Assembly: GCA_944332455.1 (NCBI GenBank)
Contig: CALVJY010000003.1
Location: 1 to 49,987, forward strand
Length of the DNA stretch: 49,987 bases
Direction of reading: 5' to 3'
Source of the DNA: an uncultured Clostridia bacterium
GTDB taxonomy: Bacteria > Bacillota > Clostridia > Christensenellales > HGM11417
Below the pieces are notes generated by a model. That model made no database searches, was not told the DNA's origin, and worked only from the letters and a program-made list of their open reading frames with translations. Position 1 is the stretch's first letter. Each line of letters opens with the position of its first letter. A program made the position numbers and the translations under genes. Shown one piece after another: positions 35,983 to 44,028 of the stretch.

Positions 35983-37734
35983 TTACTCCACAGTCACCGA
36001 TTTGGCCAAATTTCTCGGCTTGTCGCAGTCGATCCCTCTTTCGCGGGAGAGCCGGAAAGCCAGGCTCTGGCAGGGCACGATGGAGATCAGCGGCATGTAA
36101 AGATCGGGAAAGGCCGGCAGCCGGATGAAGCGGTCCGCGCCGCAATCTTCTAAATCAGAGAAAGGCGACAGCAGCACCGTCCTGGCTCCCCTGGCCCTCA
36201 CCTCACTCAGCGTGTTCATCATCTTTTCCTGCCACTTGCGCTGCGTGACGAACAAAATGACCCGACTGCCCGGCTCGATCAGCGCCAGGGTGCCGTGCTT
36301 CAGCTCGCCTGCCGCATAGGCCTCGCTGTGTATGTAGGTGATCTCCTTGCACTTTAAGGATGCCTCCATGGCGGTCAGATGATCCAGCCCCCGCCCGAGA
36401 AAGAAGGCGTAAGATTCCCCCTTCATCTCCCCGGCGAGCGCGCGGATCTCCGACAGATCGACGCAGGCCTCCATGCCCGCCTTCAGCGCCTCGAGATCCA
36501 TGGAAACGGGAAGCCCTCCTGCCAGCTTTTCGGCCAGCAGATAGAAAAAACCGCTCTGCGCCACATAGGCCTTGGTCGAGGCCACGGCAAATTCCCGCCC
36601 GGCGTGCGTCTTCAGGGTAAAATCGGCCAGGTCCTCCAGCGAGGACTGCACCACATTGGTCACGGCCAGCGTCCGCCCGCCCAGCTTTTTGCAGACCCGG
36701 AGGGCCGAGATCGTGTCCGCAGTTTCCCCGCTCTGGCTGACGAACACGCAGAGCGTCTCCCCGTCGACCGGCAGATCCTCCTCGTCCGCCTCGCTGGCCA
36801 GCACGGCCTCGCAGGGGATCCGGACCAGGCGCTCCATCAGCTTTTTGCCCAACCGGCAGGCGTGGTAGGCCGTTCCGCAGCCGCAGAACAGGAGGCGTTT
36901 GGGCCGGAAGAGTTCCGCCGGCATGCCCTTCATCTGGTTTTTCAGCCCCAGACAGGTCTGCAAAAATCCCTCTCCCACTTCATGGATCTCCTTTTCCATA
37001 AAGCAGGAATAGCCCTCGAATCCGACCTTTTCGTAATTTTTGTCAAAGCGGATGGAGGCCTTTCGGATCTCGCGACGGTCCGGCCCAAAAAACCGCGGCC
37101 CGTCCGGGCGGACCAGCACGCTCTCCTCGTTGTCCAGACTGAAGATCTCCTCGCAGTGTTCGGCGATGGCGGCGATGTCGCTGGCCAGAAAGACGCCTCT
37201 TTCGCCCGTGCCCACCACCAGAGGGCTGTTGCGCCGGATGCCGCAGATGGTCTCCGGCTCGAGGTCGGAAGTGACCAGAAAGGCAAAAGATCCCTTCAAA
37301 CGGTCGGCAGCCCGCCAAGTCGCGGCAAGCAGGCTCTCCCCGCCGTCGATCCCGGCGCGGATGCAGTGCGCCGCGCTCTCGGTGTCGGTGTCGGAGACAA
37401 AGGGATACCGGCCGGGCAGCTCCGCCCGCAGGACGGCATAGTTTTCCAGCATGCCGTTGTGGACCAGGTGAACGGGGCCGCTGGACTCGGGATGCGCGTT
37501 GACGGCCGAGGGCGCGCCGTGGGTGGCCCAGCGGGTGTGACCGATCCCGCAGCGCCCGGCCAAGCCGGCCGTCTCCGCATTTTTCAGTCCGTCCACGCTG
37601 CCCGCCCTTTTGATCACCCGGCCGCCCACTTCCACGCCGGCCGAATCGTACCCGCGGTACTCCAGCTTTTTTAACCCCTCGAACAGGTAGGGAAAGGCCG
37701 GCCCGACGCCGCAATAACCGATGATCCCACACAT
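35983..37734 (-). CDS. glmS: Glucosamine-6-phosphate synthase (glutamine-hydrolysing)
   Basis: Makes glucosamine-6-phosphate from fructose-6-phosphate and glutamine, the entry to cell-wall amino sugars. The 583-residue product starts MCGIIGYCG, giving the N-terminal nucleophile cysteine, followed by GHTRWATHGAPS and HNGMLENY in the glutaminase domain, then two SIS domains (FCGCGTAYHA and the SQSGETADT sugar-phosphate loop near 340; the C-terminal copy near 430-570) and the usual end KPRNLAKSVTVE. The ATG at 37734 follows GGAGG by five bases. A hairpin with a UUCG loop lies in the leader at 37758-37781. No glmS ribozyme sequence was recognised upstream. It follows hisE on the same strand after a 350-base gap. 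Confidence 0.97.
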   Translation of the reverse strand: MCGIIGYCGVGPAFPYLFEGLKKLEYRGYDSAGVEVGGRVIKRAGSVDGLKNAETAGLAGRCGIGHTRWATHGAPSAVNAHPESSGPVHLVHNGMLENYAVLRAELPGRYPFVSDTDTESAAHCIRAGIDGGESLLAATWRAADRLKGSFAFLVTSDLEPETICGIRRNSPLVVGTGERGVFLASDIAAIAEHCEEIFSLDNEESVLVRPDGPRFFGPDRREIRKASIRFDKNYEKVGFEGYSCFMEKEIHEVGEGFLQTCLGLKNQMKGMPAELFRPKRLLFCGCGTAYHACRLGKKLMERLVRIPCEAVLASEADEEDLPVDGETLCVFVSQSGETADTISALRVCKKLGGRTLAVTNVVQSSLEDLADFTLKTHAGREFAVASTKAYVAQSGFFYLLAEKLAGGLPVSMDLEALKAGMEACVDLSEIRALAGEMKGESYAFFLGRGLDHLTAMEASLKCKEITYIHSEAYAAGELKHGTLALIEPGSRVILFVTQRKWQEKMMNTLSEVRARGARTVLLSPFSDLEDCGADRFIRLPAFPDLYMPLISIVPCQSLAFRLSRERGIDCDKPRNLAKSVTVE

Positions 37735-38084
37735 AACGGCCTCCGCAGACAAAGAATAAGAACTCCCCGAAGGAAGTTCTTCATCAGTGTATGCAAAGTG
37801 CGTTCAAAACGTGTCCCTCGGCGCCCCTTCAAAAAGAGGGTCAGGACAAAAGAGGCGGAAAAAGCGCTGCGGTCCGTCATGCATGAAAATTGCCGTCTGA
37901 CGGTTTCTGCAAGGCCGAAAAGTTCTCACTTTCCCCCGCGTTTTGTTTGTGACTAATTTTTCAAAAATATTTTTTACAGCGGAAACCTCCAACAGACAGC
38001 CAAATCCTCCCAGCCAGACACATAACCGAAAACATCCGGAAGGCCGATCTGACTGCCCGCGGCCACGAAAATGGAACAAAAAGA
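37735..38084. other. Gap between hisE and glmS
   Basis: No gene. On the minus strand it contains an AT-rich element (37955-37976), and a hairpin AAGAACTTCC-TTCG-GGGAGTTCTT (37758-37781) just before the glmS ribosome binding site, followed by only ATTCTTTG, so a terminator function is doubtful. GGACAAAAA and TTTTTGTTCC flank the hisE stop as an inverted repeat (about 38073-38101). A promoter could not be assigned with confidence. Confidence 0.45.
37955..37976 (-). repeat. AT-rich interspersed element, copy 5
   Basis: On the minus strand it contains AAAAAATATTTTTGAAAAAT, a variant with A in place of the T/C at the sixth position. Confidence 0.45.
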
Positions 38085-38411
38085 TCAGGTGTTTTTGTCC
38101 ACCGTCTTCATGACTTTGAGGTTGCGCTGTTTCTGTTCCCTGCGGGCCAGCTCCTCGATGACGGACTCCAGCGGGACCTCGCAGGCCGCCAGCATGACCA
38201 GCAGATGGTAGATCAGATCGCAGCTCTCGTTGACGATCTCCTCCGGGCTGCCGTTCTTGGCCGCGATGACCGTTTCGGTACACTCTTCCCCGCACTTTTT
38301 CAGGATCTTGTCCAATCCCTTTTCGAAAAGGTAACAGGTGTAAGAGCCCTCCAAAGGCTCCCGTTTCCGCTTCAGAATGACTTCGTTCAAGGCCTTCAAT
38401 ACGTCGTTCAT
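38085..38411 (-). CDS. hisE: Phosphoribosyl-ATP pyrophosphatase HisE
   Basis: Second step of histidine synthesis: removes pyrophosphate from phosphoribosyl-ATP. The 108-residue all-helical protein has the MazG-like metal motif GEECTETVIAA and ESCDLIYHLLVML. AAGGAG lies five bases before the ATG at 38411; a GTG two codons earlier overlaps that site. In many bacteria hisE is fused to or adjacent to hisI; here it is separated from hisI by a gene of unknown function and a 478-base repeat-bearing gap. It is the last his gene before glmS. Confidence 0.94.
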   Translation of the reverse strand: MNDVLKALNEVILKRKREPLEGSYTCYLFEKGLDKILKKCGEECTETVIAAKNGSPEEIVNESCDLIYHLLVMLAACEVPLESVIEELARREQKQRNLKVMKTVDKNT

Positions 38412-38524
38412 AGACACTCCTTTTTCCTGAAAGATCCGAACAGCGCGCCCGCTTTCAGAGGAACAGAGCCCTGCTTTCGGCGAAAGACCTTGCTCCCAGA
38501 GGCCTGCGCCCCGCTTTCAGACAT

Positions 38525-38549
38525 AAAATATTTTTCAAAAATCATTGTT
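38525..38549 (-). repeat. AT-rich interspersed element, copy 6
   Basis: On the minus strand it contains AACAATGATTTTTGAAAAAT, upstream of hisE. Confidence 0.45.
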
Positions 38550-38805
38550 ATGAGGCAAAAATGAAATTTTATCGGCGTTTTTTTGATTCTGATCCCCGGT
38601 TGGCAAGATTCAGCGAGATCAGGCGGGATAAAGTTGTGTCCGAGCCCACGACCTATTTGCCCCGGGTCTGGCAGCCCGACCTGTCACAGCCGGCATGCAG
38701 TAAAAATCATCCACGCACCAAAGCTGCCGAAGAGCATCCCCTATCGTTCACGCCGGGCGTATCTGTCCCGATCTCCGACACGATTTCTCGATGCAGTCAG
38801 GACTG

Positions 38806-38947
38806 CGGCTCGATCGCTCTTGACAGGATCTTCCGCTCAATCTCTCATCCCAGGATCTTCCGAGCAATTTCTCTCTTATCTGTATCTTGTTAATCTCTCT
38901 TGCTGTCAGAATCTTCCGGGCGATTTCTTTTGATGTCAGGTTCCGGC
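38806..38947. repeat. Five-unit, about 27-bp tandem repeat at the 3' end of the unknown his-operon gene
   Basis: ATCTTCC-type words (ATCTTGT and GGTTCC in diverged units) mark the units at 38828, 38855, 38884, 38911 and 38938, steps of 27, 29, 27 and 27. Each unit also has a GCAATCTCTCTT-like half. The first two units, read on the minus strand, encode the last residues and stop of the neighbouring gene. The remainder of the gap 38412-38889 has no gene; near 38447-38517 GCTTTCAG words recur. Confidence 0.75.
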
Positions 38948-39324
38948 CGGGTCCCCCTGCTTTCCAGGAATCGCCAGCCGGCCTGCTCCAACCCTTCGCT
39001 CAGTTCGCGAAAGCGCGCTTCCCGCCTCCCGACCAGGCACTTATTTCCGAAAAAATTCCGCACCCTCCCCTTGGAAAAGATCACTTTCGTATGTGCGCCG
39101 GATGTAAAAAAGAGGAGAGAACAGCTGTCAATATCCCGTTCTCCGACGAGGTTTTTTCCCAGCCCCAGCGCCTCTCCGTTCCGGGCGCACTCCTCCATCA
39201 CGATGATATGTTCCCTTCCCCGTTCGTCCCGGTACCAAAGAGAAGTTTCCGAATTGGGCGCCTTCCCTCTGTTCCAGTGGGTCAGCCGATCGTCCCGGAC
39301 GAGGATCCCCTCAAATTTTTTCAT
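38890..39324 (-). CDS. Unknown 144-residue protein inside the histidine operon
   Basis: I do not recognise this protein. It starts 13 bases after hisI on the same strand, so it is probably co-transcribed and possibly co-translated. It has no signal peptide or membrane span, is mixed alpha/beta in appearance and strongly charged; residues 1-110 look like a compact domain (for example MKKFEGILVRDDRLTHWNR and SLLFFTSGAHTKVIFSKGR), while the last 20 residues (PDIKRNRPEDSDSKRD) are encoded by a 27-bp tandem repeat and are surely unstructured. A GGGG-rich ribosome binding site lies about eight bases before the ATG. The gene looks real by position and codon character, but a role in histidine synthesis is unproven. 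Confidence 0.65.
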   Translation of the reverse strand: MKKFEGILVRDDRLTHWNRGKAPNSETSLWYRDERGREHIIVMEECARNGEALGLGKNLVGERDIDSCSLLFFTSGAHTKVIFSKGRVRNFFGNKCLVGRREARFRELSEGLEQAGWRFLESRGTRPEPDIKRNRPEDSDSKRD

Positions 39325-39337
39325 CTGCCCTTCCCCT

Positions 39338-39661
39338 TCAGACGATCTTGTTGAAAAAACAGCTGACCGATCCGGTGTGGCAGGCCGGGCCGGTCTGTTC
39401 GACCAGCACCAGCAGGGTGTCGTCGTCGCAGTCTCCGTAGAGGGCCACCACCTTCTGCACGTGCCCGCTGCTCTCTCCCTTCTTCCAGAGCTTTTGACGG
39501 GAACGGCTGAAAAACCAGGTGTAACCGGTCTCCAGCGTCTTTTGCAGGCTCTCCCGATTCATGTAGGCCAGCATCAGCACCTGTTTGGAATGCACGTCCT
39601 GCACGACGGCCGGGATGAGTTCGGCCTTTTTGAAACAGCGATCCAAGTCAAATTCCGCCAT
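39338..39661 (-). CDS. hisI: Phosphoribosyl-AMP cyclohydrolase HisI
   Basis: Third step of histidine synthesis: opens the purine ring of phosphoribosyl-AMP. The 107-residue product has all landmark segments: [60 protein letters not shown] with the metal-binding Asp and Cys residues, and SCF near the end. GAGG lies nine bases before the ATG. It follows hisF after a 430-base gap that holds no gene. Confidence 0.96.
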   Translation of the reverse strand: MAEFDLDRCFKKAELIPAVVQDVHSKQVLMLAYMNRESLQKTLETGYTWFFSRSRQKLWKKGESSGHVQKVVALYGDCDDDTLLVLVEQTGPACHTGSVSCFFNKIV

Positions 39662-39730
39662 ATGGTTTAACCTCTTTCTCCTGTCCTTCGCCCTCGGTTT
39701 TCGGGACTATTCGGATAAAAATCTTTTTCA

Positions 39731-39752
39731 AAAAATGTTCAAAAATAATTTT
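39731..39752 (-). repeat. AT-rich interspersed element, copy 7
   Basis: On the minus strand it reads AAAATTATTTTTGAACATTT plus TT, about 70 bases upstream of hisI; one of the best matches to the consensus. Confidence 0.6.
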
Positions 39753-39848
39753 ATAGCAATTTTTCAACAAATTTTCTTCTCTGAAAGACACCGTGACCCC
39801 GATAGAAGTTTTCTGCCTTTCTCTGTCCAGCACCGGAATCCTCTCGAT

Positions 39849-40056
39849 CAACCGGCTGACTGAGATTTTTTCAGCGCCTCCGGATCCACGAAGTCAGACG
39901 CCATGAGCCGACATCGAAGATCTTCAAGCCGCCCCACACCGAAACCCCATACAAAAAACCGGCTGAGTCCGATCTTTTTTAGGGGTAAATTCACGAAGGG
40001 ACAAAACCACATAGGAGCAATTTCACGAGGGAGCAAAACCACGGCGCCCGGCTGAA
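39849..40056. repeat. Decayed repeats in the hisF-hisI gap
   Basis: The gap 39662-40091 has no gene. Two direct copies of a 32-bp unit lie at about 39988-40019 and 40020-40051 (shared words AATTCACGAAGGGA/ATTTCACGAGGGAG, then CAAAACCAC). CCGGCTGA recurs at about 39852, 39959 and 40049, the first two followed by a GAT-T-run stretch. No promoter for hisI was identified. Confidence 0.55.
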
Positions 40057-40091
40057 CAGCAGCCTTTTCATGAAGCCCCGCTTTTTCGGCC

Positions 40092-40847
40092 TCAGATCCG
40101 CACCGGGATCCCCCGTTCCGACAGGAAGCGCTTGACCTGGCCGACGCTCAGCTCGCCGTAGTGGAACAAACTGGCGGCCAGAGCGGCGTCGGCGCCCGTC
40201 TTTTCGAAGACCTCGGCAAAGTCCTGAAGGGAGCCGCACCCCCCGCTGGCGATGACCGGGATCCGGACAGCGTCGGCTACCAGCCGGGTCAGTTCGCAGT
40301 CGAAGCCCTTTTTGGTGCCGTCCGCATCCATGCTGGTCAGCAGGATCTCCCCCGCCCCCAACCGTTCGGCCCGAACCGCCCATTCCAGCGCGTCCAGACC
40401 GGTATCCGTCCGGCCGCCGTTGACAAAGACGTGAAAGCTTTTTCCCACCCGCTTGGCATCCAGAGCCAGCACCACGCACTGACTGCCGAAACTGTCCGCG
40501 GCCGCCCGAATGAGTTCGGGATCCTTGACGGCGGCTGAGTTGACCGAGACCTTGTCCGCGCCCGAGCGCAGGATCTCCCGGAAATCGTCCAAACTGCGGA
40601 TCCCTCCCCCCACGGTCAGCGGGACGAAGACCCGTTCGGCCGTGCGGGCCACCACGTCGTAGATGGTCCGGCGCTTTTCGTTCGTGGCCGTGATGTCCAG
40701 AAAGACGATCTCGTCCGCGCCCTGCCGGTTGTAGGCCTCGGCGCATTCCACGGGATCCCCGGCGTCGGTCAGATTGACAAAGTTGACCCCCTTGACCACC
40801 CGTCCGTCCTTGACGTCCAGACAGGGGATGATGCGCTTGGCTAGCAT
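40092..40847 (-). CDS. hisF: Imidazole glycerol phosphate synthase, cyclase subunit HisF
   Basis: With HisH, converts PRFAR and ammonia to imidazole glycerol phosphate and AICAR. The 251-residue beta/alpha barrel has the catalytic aspartates in [13 protein letters not shown] (near 11) and [14 protein letters not shown] (near 130), and phosphate loops GGGIRS and ASGGCG. The ATG at 40847 was chosen: it gives the canonical [11 protein letters not shown] start and overlaps the end of hisA by seven bases, with GGAGG inside the hisA 3' end. The open frame extends further upstream only through hisA in another phase. Confidence 0.97.
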   Translation of the reverse strand: MLAKRIIPCLDVKDGRVVKGVNFVNLTDAGDPVECAEAYNRQGADEIVFLDITATNEKRRTIYDVVARTAERVFVPLTVGGGIRSLDDFREILRSGADKVSVNSAAVKDPELIRAAADSFGSQCVVLALDAKRVGKSFHVFVNGGRTDTGLDALEWAVRAERLGAGEILLTSMDADGTKKGFDCELTRLVADAVRIPVIASGGCGSLQDFAEVFEKTGADAALAASLFHYGELSVGQVKRFLSERGIPVRI

Positions 40848-41548
40848 AGGGCCAGGGCCTCCCGCAGATCGATCTTCCCGGCGTACAGACTCTTGCCCAA
40901 AATGGCCCCCTCCGCGCCGAGATCCCGGAGGGCGCGCAAATCTTCCAGGTCCCGGATCCCGCCGCTGGCGATCAGTCCGAAACCGCAATTTTCTTTTAAT
41001 ATCCTGAGATGTTCCAGATTGACGCCTCCCAGGGTGCCGTCCCGGGAGATGTCGGTGTAGATCAGGGTCTTGACCCCTTTTTTCTCCAGCTCCCGGGCGC
41101 AGGTCAGAAAGTCTTGCCCGGAGTCCTTCTCCCACCCGCGCAGGCGGACAGTCCCGTCCCTAGCGTCCAGCCCGACGGCGATCTTGTCGCCCCAGCGGGA
41201 GAGCGCCTCCTCCAAAAAGGCGGGATCTTCCAGCGCCGCAGACCCCAGAATCACCCTGGAAACGCCGACAGAAAAATATTTTTGAACGATTTTGGAGGAA
41301 CGGATCCCGCCGCCCGTCTGCACAAAGAGCCCAATCTGGCACAGCCGCTCCAGCACTTCGAAGTGGCAGGGCCTGCCCTCCCGGGCGCCGTTCAGATCCA
41401 CGACGTGCAAAAAAGAGGCGCCGGCCCTTTGAAAGGCCTCGGCCGTTTTCAGGGGATCTTCCGCCACCTGTTCGGCCCGCCCGTAGTCCCCCTGAAAGAG
41501 GCGGACGCAGCGGCCGTCCAGCAGATCGATCGCGGGAAATAGTTTCAT
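40841..41548 (-). CDS. hisA: Phosphoribosyl-formimino-AICAR phosphate isomerase HisA
   Basis: Amadori-type isomerase (ProFAR to PRFAR). The 235-residue beta/alpha barrel shows the two catalytic aspartates in [14 protein letters not shown] (near 8) and [11 protein letters not shown] (near 130), plus VQTGGGIRS and IASGGIRD phosphate loops. GAGG lies eight bases before the ATG. It starts two bases after hisH and overlaps hisF by seven bases, so it belongs to the tightly coupled hisC-B-H-A-F block. Confidence 0.97.
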   Translation of the reverse strand: MKLFPAIDLLDGRCVRLFQGDYGRAEQVAEDPLKTAEAFQRAGASFLHVVDLNGAREGRPCHFEVLERLCQIGLFVQTGGGIRSSKIVQKYFSVGVSRVILGSAALEDPAFLEEALSRWGDKIAVGLDARDGTVRLRGWEKDSGQDFLTCARELEKKGVKTLIYTDISRDGTLGGVNLEHLRILKENCGFGLIASGGIRDLEDLRALRDLGAEGAILGKSLYAGKIDLREALALC

Positions 41549-41550
41549 TT

Positions 41551-42147
41551 TTAAAACCTCTTTTCCAGGAAATTTTTCAGCAGGGTCAGCCCCACATCCC
41601 CGCTCTTTTCGGGGTGGAACTGGCTGCCGGACACCCGCCCCTTTCCGGCCAGGCCGCAGACCGTCTGGCCGTAGTCGCTGACCGCCAGCTCAAACTCGGG
41701 CGCCGTGACGGCCCTGTAGGAGTGGACGTAGTAGACGAAGTCCCCCTCCCGGACCCCCTCGAGCAGGGGGTGTTCGGGCCGGCAAAGGTGCAGGCTGTTC
41801 CAGCCGATGTGCGGGATCTTGACGGGGCCTTCCAGCCGGACCACCCGGCCGGGAATGAGGTCCAGGCCCTCGGTCAGGGAAAATTCCTCGCCGGACGTAA
41901 ACAGCAGCTGAAAGCCCAGACAGATGCCGAAGAGCGGCTGTTCCGCCCTCTTCAGGGCATCGAACATCCCGGTCTCCCGCAGGGCGGCGACGGCTCTGGG
42001 AAAGGCCCCCACCCCGGGCAGGATGAGTTTGTCAAAGCAGGAAAGATCTTCGGGCCGGCTCACCCGGCGAAAATCGGCCCCCAGAAAGCGGAGGGCGTTT
42101 TCCAGGCTGAACAGGTTGCCCAGCCCGTAGTCCACCACCCCGATCAT
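41551..42147 (-). CDS. hisH: Imidazole glycerol phosphate synthase, glutaminase subunit HisH
   Basis: Supplies ammonia from glutamine to HisF. The 198-residue class I amidotransferase has the nucleophile cysteine in GICLGFQLLF and the His-Glu pair in SGSQFHPEKS. The ATG at 42147 gives the canonical MIGVVDYGLGNL N-terminus and overlaps the hisB stop by four bases; the longer frame is only hisB sequence read in another phase. hisA follows after two bases. Confidence 0.97.
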   Translation of the reverse strand: MIGVVDYGLGNLFSLENALRFLGADFRRVSRPEDLSCFDKLILPGVGAFPRAVAALRETGMFDALKRAEQPLFGICLGFQLLFTSGEEFSLTEGLDLIPGRVVRLEGPVKIPHIGWNSLHLCRPEHPLLEGVREGDFVYYVHSYRAVTAPEFELAVSDYGQTVCGLAGKGRVSGSQFHPEKSGDVGLTLLKNFLEKRF

Positions 42148-42731
42148 AGCGCGCCCTTGGAGGAAGGCAGGGTCTTCCCCGTCACCTCGAGGGCGGCGCG
42201 GAAGGCGCGGGCCGCTGCCTTGAACAGGGCTTCGATCTTGTGGTGGTCGTTCTCCCCGTACAGCAGATTGAGGTGCAGGGTCAGCCCGGCGTTGAGGGCG
42301 AGCGCCCGGAAAAATTCTCCGACCATGGCCGTCTCCATCTCCCCGCACTTCTGCCAGCGGAAGTCGGCGTGAAAGACCAGAAAGCCCCTGCCGGAAAAAT
42401 CGACCGCCGCCGAGGCCAGACTTTCGTCCATGGGAATGAGAGCCCGGCCAAAGCGCTCGATCCCGGTCTTGTCCGGAAGGGCCTTGGCAAAGGCCTGTCC
42501 CAGCACGATGCCCACGTCCTCCACGGTGTGGTGATCATCCACCTGCAGGTCTCCTTTGGCCTTTACCCGCAGGCCGAAGCCGCCGTGCACCGCGAAAGCG
42601 GTCAGCATGTGATCGAAAAATCCGATGCCGGTGTCGATCTCGCAGAGCCCGGGCTCGGGCGAGAGCAGGACGGAGATCTCGGTCTCCTTGGTCTTGCGGG
42701 TGATCTCGGTTTTTTTCAGCGCAGTCTTCAT
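42144..42731 (-). CDS. hisB: Imidazoleglycerol-phosphate dehydratase HisB
   Basis: Sixth enzyme of the pathway, a manganese-dependent dehydratase. The 195-residue product is the monofunctional form (no phosphatase domain), with the duplicated metal motifs DDHHTVEDVG and ENDHHKIEALFK, and GIGFFDHML. AAGGGG lies seven bases before the ATG. It overlaps hisC by four bases upstream and hisH by four bases downstream, giving a translationally coupled run. The histidinol-phosphate phosphatase is not encoded in this window by any gene I can assign with certainty. Confidence 0.97.
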   Translation of the reverse strand: MKTALKKTEITRKTKETEISVLLSPEPGLCEIDTGIGFFDHMLTAFAVHGGFGLRVKAKGDLQVDDHHTVEDVGIVLGQAFAKALPDKTGIERFGRALIPMDESLASAAVDFSGRGFLVFHADFRWQKCGEMETAMVGEFFRALALNAGLTLHLNLLYGENDHHKIEALFKAAARAFRAALEVTGKTLPSSKGAL

Positions 42732-43750
42732 GACAGTCCCCTTAAAATTTCCAGTACTTTCCGATTTTCCTCCGGTCTGCCCGCGCTGATGCGAAGGGCG
42801 CCGGGAAACAGCCGGACGGCCACCCCGGCCTTGCGGAAGGTTTCCTCGATGCGGGCGGCTTCGGCCGTCTTCAGCCAGACAAAATTGGTCGACGGTCGGC
42901 AGATCTCAAAGGGCCGGCCGCAGAGCGAGGGCAGCGCGGAGATGCCCTGATACAGCTCGGCCGCCCCGGCCTTCAGCGCCGCGATGCGATCTTCCACCTT
43001 GGGATCTTCCAGGATGGCGACGCCCGCGGCCTGACTGAACACGTTGACGTTGTAGGGAGATTTGGCCGCCCGGAAGATCCGGATGATCCCGGGCTCGGCC
43101 GCCGCAAATCCCAGCCGCAGTCCGGCCGCCGCATAGGCCTTGCTCAGGGTCCTCAGCACCACCAGGTTGGGGAACTTTTCGACCTCATTCAGGACGGACT
43201 GATCGGAAAATTCCATGTAGGCCTCGTCCACGACCAAAAGCGTGCCGCGCCCGTTCAGTTCTTCGGCCAGGCGGAGCACCTCGGCTTTTTCCAAAACCAG
43301 CGAGGTGGGGTTGCAGGGGTTGGAAAAGATCACCATCGTTGCCTGGTTGGCCTCCGCAAAGGCCGAAAGCTCGGAAACGTCGATCCGGTCCTCCTTTTTT
43401 TCCAGAACCAGGCAGGGCTTTTGGTACAGGTCGCAGTAAAAGCGATACATCGAAAAATCGGGAGACAGGGTCACCACCGGCCCCTCGCCCGCAAAGATCC
43501 CGCACAGCAGGCCGATCAGCTCGTCCGAACCGTTCCCCGCCACCGCGCAATCCTTGGGCAGGCCCTGCTTTTTGCAGAAGGCCTCGATCAGCAGATCGGC
43601 ATTGGGATCGGGGTAGCGGTTGAAGGCCACCCGGATCCCCGCCAGCAGATCGTCGGGCAGATCCCAGGGGGATTCGTTGGCGTCCAGCCGGGAGGAAAAA
43701 TCTCCGCTCACCGGTTCATAGGGTTTCAGCTTTTTTAATCTCTCATCCAT
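42728..43750 (-). CDS. hisC: Histidinol-phosphate aminotransferase HisC
   Basis: PLP enzyme that converts imidazole acetol phosphate to histidinol phosphate. The 340-residue class I/II aminotransferase has LDANESPWDLP near 23-33, the NGSDELI cofactor loop, NPCNPTS, VDEAYMEF, and the PLP lysine in RTLSKAYAAAGLRLGF. AAAGGA lies eight bases before the ATG. A 278-base, AT-rich, repeat-bearing gap separates it from hisD upstream, while it overlaps hisB by four bases downstream. Length is normal. Confidence 0.96.
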   Translation of the reverse strand: MDERLKKLKPYEPVSGDFSSRLDANESPWDLPDDLLAGIRVAFNRYPDPNADLLIEAFCKKQGLPKDCAVAGNGSDELIGLLCGIFAGEGPVVTLSPDFSMYRFYCDLYQKPCLVLEKKEDRIDVSELSAFAEANQATMVIFSNPCNPTSLVLEKAEVLRLAEELNGRGTLLVVDEAYMEFSDQSVLNEVEKFPNLVVLRTLSKAYAAAGLRLGFAAAEPGIIRIFRAAKSPYNVNVFSQAAGVAILEDPKVEDRIAALKAGAAELYQGISALPSLCGRPFEICRPSTNFVWLKTAEAARIEETFRKAGVAVRLFPGALRISAGRPEENRKVLEILRGLS

Positions 43751-43771
43751 AAAAGAGTTCCTTTAAAAAGG

Positions 43772-43936
43772 GGGGCGATGTTGGTAAACAAGGGGACGAT
43801 GTTGGGGCCTCAAAAAAGGCACTGAATGGGCCTCAAGACTGTCTCGGGCCGTGTTTCGTTCTCTTTTTATTGAAGGTTGCCCTGAAAAAATTTTAAGATT
43901 GCCTGAAAGAAGTTAAGGTTGATTGAAACAACTTTC
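43772..43936. repeat. Short decayed tandem repeats in the hisD-hisC gap
   Basis: Three neighbouring families are visible: GGGGCGATGTTGG/GGGGACGATGTTGG at about 43772 and 43792; GGGCCTCAA at about 43805 and 43828; and units of about 21 bases with AAGGTTGCCCTGAAA, AAGATTGCCTGAAA and AAGGTTGATTGAAA at 43873, 43895 and 43915. The gap has no gene. Confidence 0.55.
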
Positions 43937-43964
43937 AGTCTTAGAAAACGTTAATTTTTTTAGT

Positions 43965-43987
43965 AAAAAATTATTATTGAACGTTTT
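43965..43987 (+). repeat. AT-rich interspersed element, copy 8
   Basis: It contains AAAATTATTATTGAACGTTT, orientated opposite to the his genes, about 40 bases after the hisD stop. Confidence 0.6.
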
Positions 43988-44028
43988 AAACTTTTAAACA
44001 TCAGACCGGGCAGCGCCCTTTTCGCCTC

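Noticed and set aside
37735..37960. glmS ribozyme upstream of glmS
   Set aside because: The conserved core expected just upstream of glmS in Firmicutes is not recognisable; only a simple UUCG-type hairpin and an AT-rich element are present.
38561..38893. Plus-strand open frames in the gap between hisE and the unknown gene
   Set aside because: They run through the 27-bp repeat array, have no ribosome binding site, and oppose the operon direction.
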